Below are positions 33,976 to 40,440 of a stretch of 40,487 nt of DNA, piece after piece. A program made the translations under genes and the position numbers. How positions within the stretch are numbered: position 1 is the stretch's first letter; each line of letters opens with the position of its first letter. Source of the stretch: a virus; IMG/VR virus record IMGVR_UViG_3300022074_006761, positions 1 through 40,487 of that record; one strand, given 5' to 3'. The notes beneath the pieces are model-generated. The model was not told where the DNA came from. It worked only from the letters and a program-made list of their open reading frames with translations, and ran no database searches.

Positions 33976-34190
33976 TGCCACAAGAGATATTTGGGGTATT
34001 GTTTTTCTTGGGTGGAGTAATTGGATTTGCTTTAGCGTGTTGGGGCTTGTGCTACTATGTGGATAGAGAAAAGAGTTTTGTATCTCGTAAATGCAGAAAA
34101 AAAGAAATCCAATATAGCAGAGAAGAAGAAAAGTATTATCGTGACAGAAAAAACTTAGGTAAAATGGTAAACCATCACAAAGTAAAATGA
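33975..34190 (+). CDS. Small membrane protein (71 aa)
   Basis: From ATG 33975, overlapping the previous stop (TAATG), the product has a membrane segment at about 5-27 (FGVLFFLGGVIGFALACWGLCYYV) and a very basic tail. GGGAGGA about ten bases before the ATG is a plausible Shine-Dalgarno. An earlier start at 33957 is less likely. Function unknown. Confidence 0.55.
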   Translation: MPQEIFGVLFFLGGVIGFALACWGLCYYVDREKSFVSRKCRKKEIQYSREEEKYYRDRKNLGKMVNHHKVK

Positions 34191-34285
34191 TTTGGGGTAT
34201 TATTATTTTTGGGGTTTTGTGGTGTTTAGCTATTCTATTTATTAAATGGATTGATGCTTTGGGAGAGGACTCGCAAGACCACTAA
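34187..34285 (+). CDS. Tiny membrane protein (32 aa)
   Basis: The ATG overlaps the previous stop (ATGA). The product is almost one membrane segment (GIIIFGVLWCLAILFI) with a short acidic end. Coupling and composition support a real gene; function is unknown. Confidence 0.45.
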   Translation: MIWGIIIFGVLWCLAILFIKWIDALGEDSQDH

Positions 34286-34299
34286 GTGTAAAAGTTATT

Positions 34300-34581
34300 A
34301 TGAGATATAGAATTACAGAAACACCTAGAATTACCTATCAACGAATCATTAAAACGATTATGTTGAGAGAGTATACAAACAATGGGAGATATATTAAAAT
34401 TGTCATAGAAAGTGACAACAATTCTATCGAAAGATTCTTTTGGTGGTATGACCCAACGAGTGCTAACGAATTAAGTCCTATTGAAGATTCTGATTTAGTT
34501 GCCGAATTGAATACTTTTTGTGATAACAATGATGTTCTAAGATTAGTTGACCAAGAAATTATTGAGCTAACAGATGAGTGA
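34300..34581 (+). CDS. Small phage protein, paralogue of 33694
   Basis: 93 residues: RITETPRITYQRIIKTI, then IKIVIESDNNSIERFFWWYD and NELSPIEDSDLV. The spacing matches the gene at 33694, two genes upstream, so a local duplication is likely. An internal IVI strand and acidic end suggest a small alpha/beta fold. It overlaps the next gene by 8 bases (ATGAGTGA). Confidence 0.55.
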   Translation: MRYRITETPRITYQRIIKTIMLREYTNNGRYIKIVIESDNNSIERFFWWYDPTSANELSPIEDSDLVAELNTFCDNNDVLRLVDQEIIELTDE

Positions 34582-34774
34582 TTATTTCGGATTGCCTAGT
34601 GTTCAATGTCTCTATTTTAAAGAGGACTCTGTGTTATATCAGATGAAAGGAAGCCAACCGATATTTTCTAACCCAATTCATTTAAAAGATGTTGACAACC
34701 TTTGGATTAAACGATTAAGTAAAGAAGATAAAAAATTACTAATGAAAGATTTAAAAAAATTTAAAAAAATTTGA
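34574..34774 (+). CDS. Small phage protein of unknown function
   Basis: 66 residues. The C-terminus (DLKKFKKI) is encoded by a phased A-tract. It overlaps the previous stop and the following ATG (TGATG). No motif is recognised. Confidence 0.45.
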   Translation: MSDYFGLPSVQCLYFKEDSVLYQMKGSQPIFSNPIHLKDVDNLWIKRLSKEDKKLLMKDLKKFKKI

Positions 34775-34923
34775 TGAAGATTCCAAACTCACTACACAAT
34801 CACTTTGAATCAGTATTCTTAAATGCTAAGATTCCAAACAAAAACTATAAATTAAACTTATATGAAACCACCACCAAAAAAAACAGAATCAGAAATGACA
34901 ATGAAAGAATTGCGAGAGCATAA
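34774..34923 (+). CDS. Possible short protein (49 aa), weak
   Basis: Starts on the preceding stop (TGATG) and runs 49 codons with a K/N-rich end, overlapping the coiled-coil gene by 62 bases. Overlap this long makes a real gene doubtful. Confidence 0.2.
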   Translation: MKIPNSLHNHFESVFLNAKIPNKNYKLNLYETTTKKNRIRNDNERIARA

Positions 34924-35350
34924 AAAAATCCAAGAAGCAGAAGCTGAAGCTAACAGAATAGAACAAGAACAACAAGATAGGGCTATTCTAAGAACGACAA
35001 GCATACAGAATTATTTAGTTGAAACTGCCGAACGAGATATTAGAATCGCTAAGAGTAAGATTGATGATGCGAAAGAAAGATATTACGATTTTGACCATAA
35101 CTATGGTTTTGCAGACAAATTAGAGGAGTTGTATGAAGAGTTGGCAACTGCCGAACATAAATTACAAATGATTAGAGTATATCCGTTTAATGCACCGATA
35201 ACTACCGACACATCAAATCGCAATCATAGTTGGTATAAGAATGGATTTTATACTGAGGCATATCACGAAGCTACAAGTCAGTATGAGGACTTGAGAAAGG
35301 ATATGATAGAGGATAAGACTTATGGTAACAATCAAACAGATGGTTGGTAA
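34862..35350 (+). CDS. Coiled-coil phage protein
   Basis: The 162-residue protein begins with KPPPKKTESEMTMKELREHKKIQEAEAEANRIEQEQQD, a charged helix, then a long helix (about 60-105) with alternating acidic and basic heptads and a variable C-terminus. No membrane segment or catalytic motif. It may be a scaffold or structural factor. It overlaps the next gene by one base (TAATG). Confidence 0.55.
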   Translation: MKPPPKKTESEMTMKELREHKKIQEAEAEANRIEQEQQDRAILRTTSIQNYLVETAERDIRIAKSKIDDAKERYYDFDHNYGFADKLEELYEELATAEHKLQMIRVYPFNAPITTDTSNRNHSWYKNGFYTEAYHEATSQYEDLRKDMIEDKTYGNNQTDGW

Positions 35351-35532
35351 TGAGACAATTTAAACCAAAAGAAGCCTCAGAGCTATCAAAGAGTGGTGGC
35401 AGAAGCAAATTCTCCAAGAGAACCCAAGCAGAAAGGGATAAATTCTATGGAGAGAAACAAAGATTAATCAACGCTAATGAAGAACTAAGGGAAAGACAAA
35501 AGAATATTCCCAAAGGAAAATGGTTTGAGTAG
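35350..35532 (+). CDS. Small basic protein
   Basis: 60 residues: RQFKPKEASELSKSGGRSKFSKRTQAERDKFYGEKQRLINANEEL. The ATG overlaps the upstream stop. A TTG two codons earlier also exists. It is Lys/Arg/Ser-rich and may bind nucleic acid; this is weak. Confidence 0.45.
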   Translation: MRQFKPKEASELSKSGGRSKFSKRTQAERDKFYGEKQRLINANEELRERQKNIPKGKWFE

Positions 35533-35577
35533 CATAATTTACAAACAATATTATAAACAATTACAAACTATAAAAAG

Positions 35578-35796
35578 ATGAATTTAAAATTATTTAAAAA
35601 AATTATAAAAAATTTATTAAAATTTGTGCATATCGCATTAAGTATCGTAATCAACGCTCTACTATGGGTAGAGGACAAACTAATCAACCTACGGATTAAA
35701 TTAGATGCTAAAAAGCCCTCTAAGCCCCTATTTTATCGCAATTCAAGCCACGAGTTCATAAAAGATGTAGGTTACATACATAGAGAGGATATATAG
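35578..35796 (+). CDS. Small protein with basic amphipathic N-terminus
   Basis: 72 residues: KLFKKIIKNLLKFVHIALSIVINALLWVEDKL is amphipathic and hydrophobic, then a basic-acidic tail. The AT-tract phase is encoded at its start. Membrane association or DNA-bound state is unclear. Confidence 0.4.
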   Translation: MNLKLFKKIIKNLLKFVHIALSIVINALLWVEDKLINLRIKLDAKKPSKPLFYRNSSHEFIKDVGYIHREDI

Positions 35797-35893
35797 AGGA
35801 AACAAACAAAAGATATTATATGTGGTATAAAATGGGTGTGTATGGGGAACTGCCCCACTTTGCTATATAAAATATGTTGTTCTATAAGATATT
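35797..35893. other. Short gap with possible 16-codon frame and GC hairpin
   Basis: A TGGGG/CCCCA hairpin (35843-35857, 5-base loop) sits inside a 16-codon ATG frame (35820-35870). AGATATTAT occurs twice. This could be a leader peptide before the gene at 35894; no promoter is clear. It may be chance. Confidence 0.25.
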
Positions 35894-36133
35894 ATGAAAA
35901 AAGATTATTCATTTTACATTGGATACATTACTACTATTGTTCTTGCTATTCTTTTGACACCATTGTATGCAGTTTGCATAACATTGATAAGAAGTTTTGC
36001 AGTATTAATTGATATTATATGGGATTCTTTTACCTTTATGCCTAAGGCTACCTTTGAATATGAGAAGTCTTATGAGAAGAGATATTGGGAAAGAGAACTA
36101 GATAGAATAAACAAAAAATTTAAAGACAATTAG
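35894..36133 (+). CDS. Small membrane protein
   Basis: 79 residues with one or two hydrophobic segments (about 8-40: YIGYITTIVLAILLTPLYAVCITLI, SFAVLIDII) and a charged, Glu/Lys-rich end. No Shine-Dalgarno. Function unknown. Confidence 0.55.
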   Translation: MKKDYSFYIGYITTIVLAILLTPLYAVCITLIRSFAVLIDIIWDSFTFMPKATFEYEKSYEKRYWERELDRINKKFKDN

Positions 36134-36200
36134 CCGAAATTTAAAATAATTTAAATAAATTTAAAAAAATTTGGGGCATATTGGGGGGAATACAAATCGC

Positions 36201-36258
36201 TCGACAAACGAAAAAAACCCCAAATATCGCTTGACAAAACAAAATTTATATATATGAT
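36201..36258 (+). promoter_or_regulatory. Tandem -35 boxes and leaderless promoter for a tiny peptide
   Basis: TCGACA (36201-36206) and TTGACA (36231-36236), each within an ATCGCT/ATCGCTT-like context, lie 30 bases apart. The -10 TATGAT (36253-36258) ends 8 bases before the ATG at 36266. An 8-base inverted repeat (ATTTGGGG 36169-36176, CCCCAAAT 36218-36225) brackets the first box and may be an operator. Confidence 0.55.
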
Positions 36259-36265
36259 AGATGGT

Positions 36266-36337
36266 ATGGAACAATTATTCATTATAGTAATCACTTTTAT
36301 AGCTCTTGTTGTAAATTGTTTTTGGGGTACTAAGTAA
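36266..36337 (+). CDS. 23-residue membrane peptide
   Basis: The product is nearly all hydrophobic (QLFIIVITFIALVVNCFWG) with a Lys end. It has its own strong-looking promoter with transcription predicted at the ATG. Such peptides are known as type I toxin-like, but no antitoxin is seen. Confidence 0.45.
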   Translation: MEQLFIIVITFIALVVNCFWGTK

Positions 36338-36341
36338 TATA

Positions 36342-36509
36342 ATGCTCGCCAAAAAATATAGTCGCCAAATATTGACTTGGACAAATATGGCTATCGGTTG
36401 TCTTGTCGCATCAATAGTCTTGTTTTTTTGTGGTATGGTATCGCACGGAATATTCTTTGCCGTAGTGTCAAACTCTATGATGAACCTAGCCAAACTAAAA
36501 AAAACATAA
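36342..36509 (+). CDS. 55-residue membrane protein
   Basis: Residues about 16-43 form one or two membrane segments (NMAIGCLVASIVLFFCGMVSH, then IFFAVVSNSM) flanked by basic ends. It starts 4 bases after the 23-residue peptide gene, so it is probably part of the same unit. Function unknown. Confidence 0.5.
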   Translation: MLAKKYSRQILTWTNMAIGCLVASIVLFFCGMVSHGIFFAVVSNSMMNLAKLKKT

Positions 36510-36552
36510 GATGCCAAAATTTAAAAAAATTTAAATAAATTTAAAAAAAAAG

Positions 36553-36580
36553 TTGACATACATAAAACTATCTCTATATT
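36553..36580 (+). promoter_or_regulatory. Leaderless promoter
   Basis: TTGACA at 36553-36558 and TATATT at 36575-36580 (16-base spacer) put the start at the ATG 36588, 35 bases from the box. A phased A-tract (36517-36552) lies directly upstream, like an UP element. Confidence 0.65.
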
Positions 36581-36587
36581 GGGTAGT

Positions 36588-36854
36588 ATGAAAACATTGA
36601 ATAAAGATGGCACACCTCGTAAACAAGGTAGTGGCAGAAGAAAAGGGGCAAACTCATTTGCTCATCTAACATTAGCAGACCTAGAACAATTTTGTGGGTC
36701 AGCTACCCTTATCCCTATTAGTCGTGTATGGCTAGAGAAGATGGGAGCATCAATCACAGAGGCTAACCAAACAAAAGTTTCTGTTTCACAAGAGTCAAAA
36801 GAGGTTGAAGAAAAAATCTCATTTAAAGTTCACAATTTTGTTGACAACAATTAA
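36588..36854 (+). CDS. Small conserved phage protein with basic N-terminus
   Basis: 88 residues: TPRKQGSGRRKGANSFAHLTLADLEQFCG, then IPISRVWLEKMG and an acidic end. This order recalls a small protein of marine phages with an AT-hook-like GRRKG and a SRVWL block. It may bind DNA. An earlier TTG start at 36579 falls inside the -10 and is rejected. Its last 14 bases hold the -35 box of the ATPase gene. Confidence 0.6.
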   Translation: MKTLNKDGTPRKQGSGRRKGANSFAHLTLADLEQFCGSATLIPISRVWLEKMGASITEANQTKVSVSQESKEVEEKISFKVHNFVDNN

Positions 36855-36868
36855 TCATCTGTCATTAT
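36841..36868 (+). promoter_or_regulatory. Leaderless promoter of the RuvB-like gene
   Basis: TTGACA at 36841-36846, 16-base spacer, CATTAT at 36863-36868. The ATG at 36876 is 35 bases from the box. Confidence 0.6.
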
Positions 36869-36875
36869 CCGTACT

Positions 36876-37805
36876 ATGAAAACTACCACATATAAAAACC
36901 TCGTAGGTCAGAACGAAGTAAAAAAACAACTGACATTCTATTCAGAAGCACAAAACAAAAGTGGTGTTGCACCATTCTTAATGTTGAGTGGGGCAAAGGG
37001 CTTGGGTAAGACTGAGTTCGCCAAGCGTTATGCTTCTAGTCTCAAGAACCAAGACGGCACTAATCGTGCTTTCCTAGAGATTAACTGCTCTACTATCAAG
37101 AACGCTAATTCATTCTTCGAGCAGATATTTCTACCTATCGTAATGAATAATGAAATTACTATCTTGTTTGATGAAGCTCATATGCTTCCTAAGGACTTGG
37201 TAAATGCTTTCCTTACTATATTCAATACAGAAAAGGGAACATACAAAGAATTTCATCACGCAGAACAAATTTTTCAGTTTGATTTCAAGAAGCAATGTTT
37301 CATCTTTGCTACTACTGAGATGGACAAACTCTTCCCTCCGTTCAAGGACAGATTGACAATCGTGGATTTCCGTCCGTATGCAGTCGAAGAGTTGGGGCAA
37401 ATCATTGGTCTTATCGCATCAGAGATAAAGTTTGGCAAGGGGGTTTTGGACGAAGTCGCAGAGACCACTCGTGGCAATGCTCGTTCAGCAGTAATGAGAA
37501 CCAAAGAGATTATGTTGTATTGTAACAGAGCAAATCAGAATACATATGACTTAAAAGATTGGAAAAAGATGTGTGGTATACTAGACATCAAACCTATGGG
37601 ATTATCCAACCTTGAAGTCGAGCTTCTCAAGATTCTCCAAGAGCGTGGTAATTGTTCGTTACAGATGCTATCAGCAGTAACAGGTATGAGCAGAACTGCA
37701 ATCCAAAAGGAAGCCGAACTTTATCTACTGAAGCGTGGGCTAATGAAGATAAATGGTCAGCGTGAGATAAGTGGTAAAGGTATGAATGTATTAGAAAAGA
37801 TTTAG
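36876..37805 (+). CDS. AAA+ ATPase, RuvB-like
   Basis: The 309-residue protein has Walker A GAKGLGKT (39-46), Walker B ITILFDEAH (94-102), a sensor-1 FATTE (144-148), an R near 159 in DRL as arginine-finger candidate, a sensor-2 RGNARSA (199-205) and a C-terminal winged helix from about 240 (LEVELLKILQE..., then LSAVTGMSRTAIQKE, and KRGLM). This is the layout of RuvB, the motor of Holliday-junction branch migration. RuvA and RuvC are not seen, although the PD-(D/E)XK nuclease at 25118 could resolve junctions. A clamp-loader-like role is the alternative. Confidence 0.75.
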   Translation: MKTTTYKNLVGQNEVKKQLTFYSEAQNKSGVAPFLMLSGAKGLGKTEFAKRYASSLKNQDGTNRAFLEINCSTIKNANSFFEQIFLPIVMNNEITILFDEAHMLPKDLVNAFLTIFNTEKGTYKEFHHAEQIFQFDFKKQCFIFATTEMDKLFPPFKDRLTIVDFRPYAVEELGQIIGLIASEIKFGKGVLDEVAETTRGNARSAVMRTKEIMLYCNRANQNTYDLKDWKKMCGILDIKPMGLSNLEVELLKILQERGNCSLQMLSAVTGMSRTAIQKEAELYLLKRGLMKINGQREISGKGMNVLEKI

Positions 37806-37832
37806 GTTAGTTTTCATAAAACCATTAATTAG

Positions 37833-37888
37833 AGTCGGTAGGGTGCGAGCGAATTCATCTCAAGCAAATCCCTGCCGATTCTTTTTTT
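37833..37888 (+). terminator. Terminator after the ATPase gene
   Basis: AGTCGGTAGGG (37833-37843) pairs with CCCTGCCGATT (37870-37880), two wobble pairs, followed by a run of 7 T. The loop is long (26 bases). Confidence 0.7.
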
Positions 37889-37892
37889 ATGC

Positions 37893-37948
37893 AAATATAC
37901 TCGACAAACCACACCAAACCAAATATACTAGACAATCCTCACCAAACC
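37893..37948. repeat. Two 28-base direct repeats forming tandem promoter-like boxes
   Basis: Units 37893-37920 and 37921-37948 match at 25 of 28 bases. TCGACA (37901-37906) in the first is 17 bases from TATACT (37924-37929) in the second, a good promoter pointing right. No gene follows on that strand until past the palindromic element, so the transcript would be noncoding; the two units could also be iterons. Confidence 0.55.
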
Positions 37949-38015
37949 AAATAAAGAGTTAATAAGACACATAACCACATATAACATATTATTAAGTTCT
38001 GGTAGTGAAAAGTCA

Positions 38016-38092
38016 TAAGTCGTTGAATATCAACAAGTTGCGGCGCGCGCCTACCCCCCGCCCGCAAGTCATTGATTATCAAGCACTTACGG
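38016..38092. repeat. GC-cored palindromic element, copy 1
   Basis: A left arm TAAGTCGTTGAATATCAAC.. (38016-38043) and a right arm that is roughly its inverted copy (38063-38092) enclose a run of nearly pure G and C (38041-38064). The arms are each near-palindromic with a TCRTTG..TATCAA core. The outer DNA is AT-rich. A second copy is at 39072-39150. The remaining part of the 365-base intergenic region (37806-38170) holds a terminator, the 28-base repeats and another terminator. Confidence 0.8.
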
Positions 38093-38118
38093 ATGTCAAG
38101 CACAAATTTAAAAAAATT

Positions 38119-38157
38119 TAAAAAAAAACTCGCCCTCCGTTATTTTGGAGAGCGAGT
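38119..38157 (-). terminator. Terminator of the DUF932 gene
   Basis: Read on the - strand, ACTCGCTCTCC (38157-38147) pairs with GGAGGGCGAGT (38138-38128), one mismatch, over an 8-base loop, followed by at least 8 T. It lies 14 bases after the gene. Confidence 0.75.
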
Positions 38158-38170
38158 CGTAAGTCTTTGA

Positions 38171-38959
38171 CTAGGAAGCGTTTATGACCTCTGCCACCTT
38201 AGGCGTGCGAGAGTTCGCATAGGTGTCAAGCACAGAGTGAAGCGAGCTTGAACGCTTTGCCGTGTTCGTGAGGTTGCCACGATACACATTCGTGAAAGCG
38301 TTTGAAAGCGACCACAAGTCACGACCCTCGAAGTCCTCGTGTTGAGGTGCGTGCCATTGGTTGACAATGTCAGTCACTTGAGTTTTGGAACAAGCCCCAT
38401 TGCGAAAGCCACGCACGATTAAGTCGTGAGCGATTCTGTCGTCAATCTCGGTTGACTTGTAAGAATCAATTCGCTTCTCGGAAGTAATCCAAGAATCGCA
38501 AAGCTGACCGATAGCACGACCAAGCAAAGACGGCAAGTCACGCATGATGTGCGTAGTGTGCTTGCGACCCAAAACAATCTCATTGTTGAAAATCATATTG
38601 GTGCAAACGAAAGGTGCATCGCCTGCACAGACCATCGCACGAGACGATTTATCGTGTGAGTTGCGAAGCCCAAAGATTGTGCCGACCTCGGCATCGTGCT
38701 TGCGAGCGATACCTTTCACTTGGAACAAGCCGAAGTAGCGTTGCCCATAGCGATGCAAGGTGTGATGCTCTTGAACGATGTCAAGATTTGGTGTGTTAGC
38801 GATAGCCGAACGAAAGTCTTTTACAAGACCATCGTGTGAAACAGGTTGCCATTGTTCAGTAGCCTGTGGTGTTGCAACTTTCTCAACATCTGAGAAGTCG
38901 CTTGCCTCGCCTGCACATACACGCAGGTCGAGTAGTTTTGGATTTAGTATGTTAACCAT
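38171..38959 (-). CDS. DUF932 phage/plasmid-like protein
   Basis: From ATG 38959 the product has 262 residues. The core (FGLRNSHDKSSRAMVCAGDAPFVCTNMIF, then RKHTTHI) is the DUF932 signature, found in phages and plasmids; its function is unknown. An earlier ATG at 38971 lies inside the -10 box, so the later one fits. A sampled 60-base stretch (38221-38280) has about 55% GC, against about 30% in the ATPase gene, which suggests transfer from another source. It has its own promoter and terminator and is bracketed by the palindromic elements. Confidence 0.75.
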   Translation of the reverse strand: MVNILNPKLLDLRVCAGEASDFSDVEKVATPQATEQWQPVSHDGLVKDFRSAIANTPNLDIVQEHHTLHRYGQRYFGLFQVKGIARKHDAEVGTIFGLRNSHDKSSRAMVCAGDAPFVCTNMIFNNEIVLGRKHTTHIMRDLPSLLGRAIGQLCDSWITSEKRIDSYKSTEIDDRIAHDLIVRGFRNGACSKTQVTDIVNQWHAPQHEDFEGRDLWSLSNAFTNVYRGNLTNTAKRSSSLHSVLDTYANSRTPKVAEVINAS

Positions 38960-38966
38960 ACATAAG

Positions 38967-38994
38967 AACATAGACTATTTGATGTGGTTGTCAA
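38967..38994 (-). promoter_or_regulatory. Leaderless promoter of the DUF932 gene
   Basis: On the - strand, TTGACA (38994-38989), 16-base spacer, TATGTT (38972-38967). The ATG at 38959 is 35 bases from the box. Confidence 0.6.
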
Positions 38995-39071
38995 CTAATA
39001 AAACAAAAAAAAGTAAAAAAAGTTTGCTGTAAAGTTGGCACGCTTCTTGTCTGTGAGAAGGCTTAGAATTA

Positions 39072-39150
39072 CGTAAGTCGTTGATTATCAACGAGTTGCG
39101 GCGGCCCCACGGCCCGCGCCCGCAAGTCACTGATTATCAGTTACTTACGG
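39072..39150. repeat. GC-cored palindromic element, copy 2
   Basis: Left arm CGTAAGTCGTTGATTATC.. (39072-39101), GC core (39098-39122) and right arm (39121-39150) repeat the layout of copy 1. Left arms agree at 26 of 28 bases and right arms at 26 of 30; cores differ. The 38972-39182 region holds this element and the DUF932 promoter and no visible gene. Confidence 0.8.
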
Positions 39151-39182
39151 AACGCGAAAAAAAGTTTTACTTTTTGCTTGAC

Positions 39183-39359
39183 TTACTCGCCCTCAATGAT
39201 AAGGTGCGGTTTGCTTTTGTACCAACCCCTTAAGATTGCGGAAGTCCAATTTTTTGCGTCACTGTCGACCCACGACCTCGGCTTCTTTTCGTATAAAAGA
39301 ATTTCGTTTGCAACACGCGTTTTCTTTTCTTGTAAGGTTTCCTTTTTAAACTTTTTCAT
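39183..39359 (-). CDS. Small basic protein (58 aa)
   Basis: A 58-codon frame: KKFKKETLQEKKTRVANEILLYEKKPRSWVDSDAKNW, then a WYKSKPHLIIEGE end. No Shine-Dalgarno; its leader on the - strand is a run of CAATAA-type repeats (39367-39395). The gene is Lys- and Trp-rich and may bind nucleic acid. Function unknown. Confidence 0.5.
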   Translation of the reverse strand: MKKFKKETLQEKKTRVANEILLYEKKPRSWVDSDAKNWTSAILRGWYKSKPHLIIEGE

Positions 39360-39395
39360 ATAGAATTATTATTGTTATTGTTATTGTTAGTATTA

Positions 39396-40097
39396 TTAAG
39401 AGCATTCTAAAACAAAACCTGTTTCATCTTTTTTTGCAAGCCCTTTTTCAACCAAGCCAACAATTTTATTTTGTCCGTCCAAGAATCTCAAGTCGGTTTC
39501 GTCTCCGTCAATCACTTCACGACCTTGCCAAGTTTTTGGCAAACCATCACGAAAGACACAAGCAACATTTGCCCCTAATGAAAGCAATTTTTTTGTTTCG
39601 TTGTCGTTGTCCTCGGCTCTAGAGAAAGTTAAATGATAATTGCTAGGAAGTTTTCCGTTTAAGTATTTCTCAACTCGCTTTACTGATTTAGTATAGTCGT
39701 AAAACTGAACATCGGAAAACATTTCTATAAGTTTAACTCCGTTGAATTTTTGAGATTCCCAAGCAATGTCGCTAGTTAAGTTTAGACGAAAGCAAGGCTT
39801 CATATCTTTCTTACTAGCTAACTTTATTGCGTTGCCAATCTCTTTAACAAGTTGACGCATAAAATTTTCTTTGTCGTTAAAGAATCTTTTTGTTTTTGCA
39901 ATGCGTGAATTTTGAACATTTGAGAATTTGCCACGACCTGCCGTATTTAAGCAAGCCTCGGCACAACCTTTAGAAGCCCAAGCACAAGCATTAAAGCCAC
40001 TTAGGTTAAAAGGTGCAAGGTGTAAACCAAAAGTGATAAAGCCAAGCTTTTCCCCTTTGATAGTTTTAGCGTTTCCGTTATTTAGTAGTTTAGTCAT
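39396..40097 (-). CDS. Phage gp88-like protein
   Basis: The 233-residue protein has the gp88-type N-terminal pattern: GFITFGLHLAPFNLSGFNACAWASKGCAEACLNTAGRG (about 20-56), with three Cys in the C-x6-C-x3-C order that may bind a metal or Fe-S, then SRIAKTKRFF. The middle has RLNLTSDIAWE and YDYTKSVKRVE and the end carries FRDGLPKTWQGREVIDGDETDLRFLD. Such proteins occur in plasmids and phages; the role is unknown, possibly radical-SAM-like or DNA-related. It begins without a leader from its own promoter. Confidence 0.65.
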   Translation of the reverse strand: MTKLLNNGNAKTIKGEKLGFITFGLHLAPFNLSGFNACAWASKGCAEACLNTAGRGKFSNVQNSRIAKTKRFFNDKENFMRQLVKEIGNAIKLASKKDMKPCFRLNLTSDIAWESQKFNGVKLIEMFSDVQFYDYTKSVKRVEKYLNGKLPSNYHLTFSRAEDNDNETKKLLSLGANVACVFRDGLPKTWQGREVIDGDETDLRFLDGQNKIVGLVEKGLAKKDETGFVLECS

Positions 40098-40104
40098 AGT
40101 TTAT

Positions 40105-40133
40105 ATAATGGTAGAAAAGTTAAGCCTTGTCAA
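40105..40133 (-). promoter_or_regulatory. Leaderless promoter of the gp88-like gene
   Basis: On the - strand, TTGACA (40133-40128), 17-base spacer, CATTAT (40110-40105). The ATG at 40097 is 36 bases from the box. Confidence 0.6.
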
Positions 40134-40194
40134 ACCAAAAACCCAAAGAAAGAAAAGAATTTTCGATTCGACAAGGCGACTACGATAACAACAA

Positions 40195-40440
40195 TTAAAT
40201 TAATTGAAAGTCTCTAATGCGAGACTTGTAGAAAGAGCGAACACCACCATCTTTAAAGCTAGAAGCAAAAGAGTAAGTATTGAACATATCGCCAAAGTCC
40301 TCAATGAAATTCATATCTATATAGTAAGTACCTAACTCACCTTGAGAAGTTTTCTTTGAATAGACAATTTTTGCCATATTTTTACGCTCGAAAGCCCTAC
40401 GAAATGCAAGGCGAATTTTTTGTATTAAGTTTAGTTTCAT
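40195..40440 (-). CDS. Small hypothetical protein
   Basis: 81 residues: a basic N-terminal helix (NLIQKIRLAFRRAFERKN), then YSKKTSQGELGTYYIDMNFIEDFGDMFN and a basic end. An in-frame ATG at 40377 would give a 60-residue product. GGAG (40454-40451) about ten bases before the first ATG is a possible Shine-Dalgarno, so the longer form is kept. Function unknown. Confidence 0.5.
   Translation of the reverse strand: MKLNLIQKIRLAFRRAFERKNMAKIVYSKKTSQGELGTYYIDMNFIEDFGDMFNTYSFASSFKDGGVRSFYKSRIRDFQLI

Noticed and set aside
36151-36517. Two - strand frames opposite the tiny membrane genes
   Set aside because: They run against the operon, overlap each other and lack a promoter; the + strand frames have one.
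37893-37948. CRISPR-like array
   Set aside because: Only two adjacent copies without unique spacers; direct repeats fit better.
38544-39032. Three + strand frames opposite the DUF932 gene
   Set aside because: Shadows of the GC-richer sense gene, which has a family signature, promoter and terminator.
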